DNA from: an uncultured bacterium
GTDB taxonomy: Bacteria > Desulfobacterota > Desulfobulbia > Desulfobulbales > Desulfobulbaceae
Direction: 5' to 3'
DNA length: 5,936 bases
NCBI GenBank assembly: GCA_903896915.1
Contig: CAITZN010000287.1
Location: forward strand, 1 to 5,936
Shown: one piece after another, positions 5,185 through 5,936 of the stretch
Layout: each line of letters opens with the position of its first letter
Numbering within the stretch: position 1 is the stretch's first letter
Made by a program: the position numbers and the translations under genes
Notes under the pieces: model-generated
The model's database searches: none
What the model was told of the DNA's origin: nothing
The model's input: only the letters and a program-made list of their open reading frames with translations

Positions 5185-5936
5185 GTGGCAAAGGTTTACG
5201 GGCGACTTGCATTCATAGCTCTCCTCGTCTATGCAGGGGTAAGCCTCTGGTACGGACGAGTCGAAGAACGGCTTCAGGCCAAGAGTCCTGTCGTGAAGTC
5301 TGAGACTGCCATTCCTCCTTTGCAGAAAACAGCAGAACCTGAATCTGTACAAACCGATTATCAGATTATTCTCACCCGAAATATTTTCAAGGCGGCTTTG
5401 GAGTTGGGAGAACGAGCCTCCGGTGAGCAACCGCCAGCGGGACTGGAAGAATTGGCGGAAACCAAGATGCAGTTGGTGCTGCTGGGTACGGTCTCTGGAA
5501 GCAAGGAAGACGCACGGGCTATAATCCGGAATGAAAAGACGACAATGGAGGATATCTACCGCGTCGGCAGTGAACTGCAAGGCGCGAAGATTACCAGGAT
5601 AGGAAGAGGGAAGGTCGGGCTGCAGGTTGATGGCCGTGAGGAGATTCTCAATATAAAGGAAACCGAAGGCGGGCCCGGGGCGCAGCAGGGGGCATCGCCT
5701 GCTGTAGAAAAAATGCAGCCGGTGAGGGAGGCAGAAGGGGCAAAAACGCGTTCTGTACCGGTTGTCGTGCCGCAGCGGCGTATTAATTTTCGTAATTCGG
5801 TCTCCGAGCCAGCGGCGACTCTTCCAGAGGATTCCGGAGCTTCTCAGCCAGTCGGGGAACAGGAGCAACAGGGCGACGTTCAACTTGCCCCAAACGGTGA
5901 AACTCCTTCTCCCGGAAGCGGGAAAGGTGAGAGCAC
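5185..5936 (+). CDS. gspC: T2SS inner-membrane/secretin connector GspC, 3' truncated by window
   Basis: GspC links the inner-membrane GspL-GspM platform to the secretin GspD. The frame from GTG 5185 stays open for 250 codons to the window end. It has a short cytoplasmic N-terminus, a membrane helix at about 7-23 (LAFIALLVYAGVSLW), and a spacer with Pro and Glu. The homology-region (HR) domain then runs from about 57 to 159, with the signatures TRNIFKAAL (64-72), LVLLGTVSGS (97-106), ARAIIRN (110-116), YRVGSEL (125-131) and VGLQVDGREEIL (144-155). This is the beta-rich domain shared with PilP that binds the N0 domain of GspD. From about 160 onwards the sequence is a Gly/Pro/Gln/Glu/Ala-rich linker without secondary-structure pattern, except a hydrophobic-basic island at 191-203. 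No PDZ domain has begun by residue 250. A C-terminal PDZ or coiled coil, if any, must lie outside the window. Confidence 0.9.
   Translation, partial: MAKVYGRLAFIALLVYAGVSLWYGRVEERLQAKSPVVKSETAIPPLQKTAEPESVQTDYQIILTRNIFKAALELGERASGEQPPAGLEELAETKMQLVLLGTVSGSKEDARAIIRNEKTTMEDIYRVGSELQGAKITRIGRGKVGLQVDGREEILNIKETEGGPGAQQGASPAVEKMQPVREAEGAKTRSVPVVVPQRRINFRNSVSEPAATLPEDSGASQPVGEQEQQGDVQLAPNGETPSPGSGKGES
5914..5936 (+). promoter_or_regulatory. Possible translation start of the next gene (gspD?)
   Basis: GGAAG at 5914-5918 is followed 8 nt later by GTG 5927, which is out of frame with gspC and reads M-R-A. The context GGGAAAGGTGAGA is nearly the same as GGGCAAAGGTGAGA at the gspJ-gspK junction, where the GTG is a convincing start. 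A secretin gene (gspD) is the expected neighbour of gspC. Only three codons are visible, so this is a guess from context. Confidence 0.2.

Noticed and set aside
5668..5684. GC-rich palindromic stretch (GGGCCC within GGCGGGCCCGGGGCG) as a possible terminator
   Set aside because: There is no U-run after it, the stem would be very short, and it lies in the middle of the open gspC frame in codons for a Gly/Pro-rich linker.
5071..5883. A 270-codon open frame on the - strand opposite the gspN end and gspC
   Set aside because: The + strand encodes a recognisable GspC membrane helix and HR domain over the same bases. The antisense product has no recognisable motif or domain order, is rich in Arg, Leu and Phe as antisense shadows often are, and has no convincing ribosome site.
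1..5936. CRISPR repeats, transposon ends, tRNA genes or phage genes
   Set aside because: Reading both strands I found no spaced direct repeats, no terminal inverted repeats with a transposase, and no tRNA-like cloverleaf. The whole window is explained by consecutive T2SS genes.

Overview
The window is a run of type II secretion system (T2SS, general secretory pathway) genes, all on the + strand. The order is [gspH tail]-gspI-gspJ-gspK-gspL-gspM-gspN-gspC, with both ends cut by the window edges. Spacing runs from short overlaps to a largest gap of 32 nt. No internal promoter or terminator is visible, so this looks like the middle-to-late part of one polycistronic unit. No gene-free stretch reaches 300 bases, and I see no RNA gene, mobile element or CRISPR array.

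Organism: the gene order places gspN and gspC after gspM, instead of gspC leading the cluster as in enterobacteria and Vibrio. GspN looks like the single-span, AsmA-like type, and GspL/GspM resemble the type IV pilus proteins PilM-PilN/PilO. From memory of the families, this combination fits a deltaproteobacterial (Desulfobacterota-like) Gram-negative, but that is inference and not a species call.

Layout: 1-63 is probably the last 20 codons of gspH. Bases 47-484 (gspI), 487-1170 (gspJ) and 1160-2149 (gspK) encode the minor pseudopilins that form the tip complex of the pseudopilus. All three carry a prepilin-peptidase site; I and J have the +5 glutamate, and K lacks it as expected. Bases 2182-3690 (gspL) and 3687/3690-4229 (gspM) encode the inner-membrane platform proteins that link the cytoplasmic ATPase GspE to the periplasm. 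Bases 4245-5168 encode GspN. From 5185 to the window end runs the start of gspC, which connects the inner-membrane platform to the outer-membrane secretin GspD through its HR domain.

How they work together: GspL and GspM anchor the assembly ATPase. GspI, J and K prime and cap the pseudopilus that pushes folded substrates through the secretin. GspC joins the two membranes. The gene after the window is probably gspD. No exotic system was found. The points worth a second look are the unusual gspC translation start, a possible PDZ-less GspC, the junction-like end of the window, a cysteine cluster in GspL, and heavy use of GTG/TTG starts.
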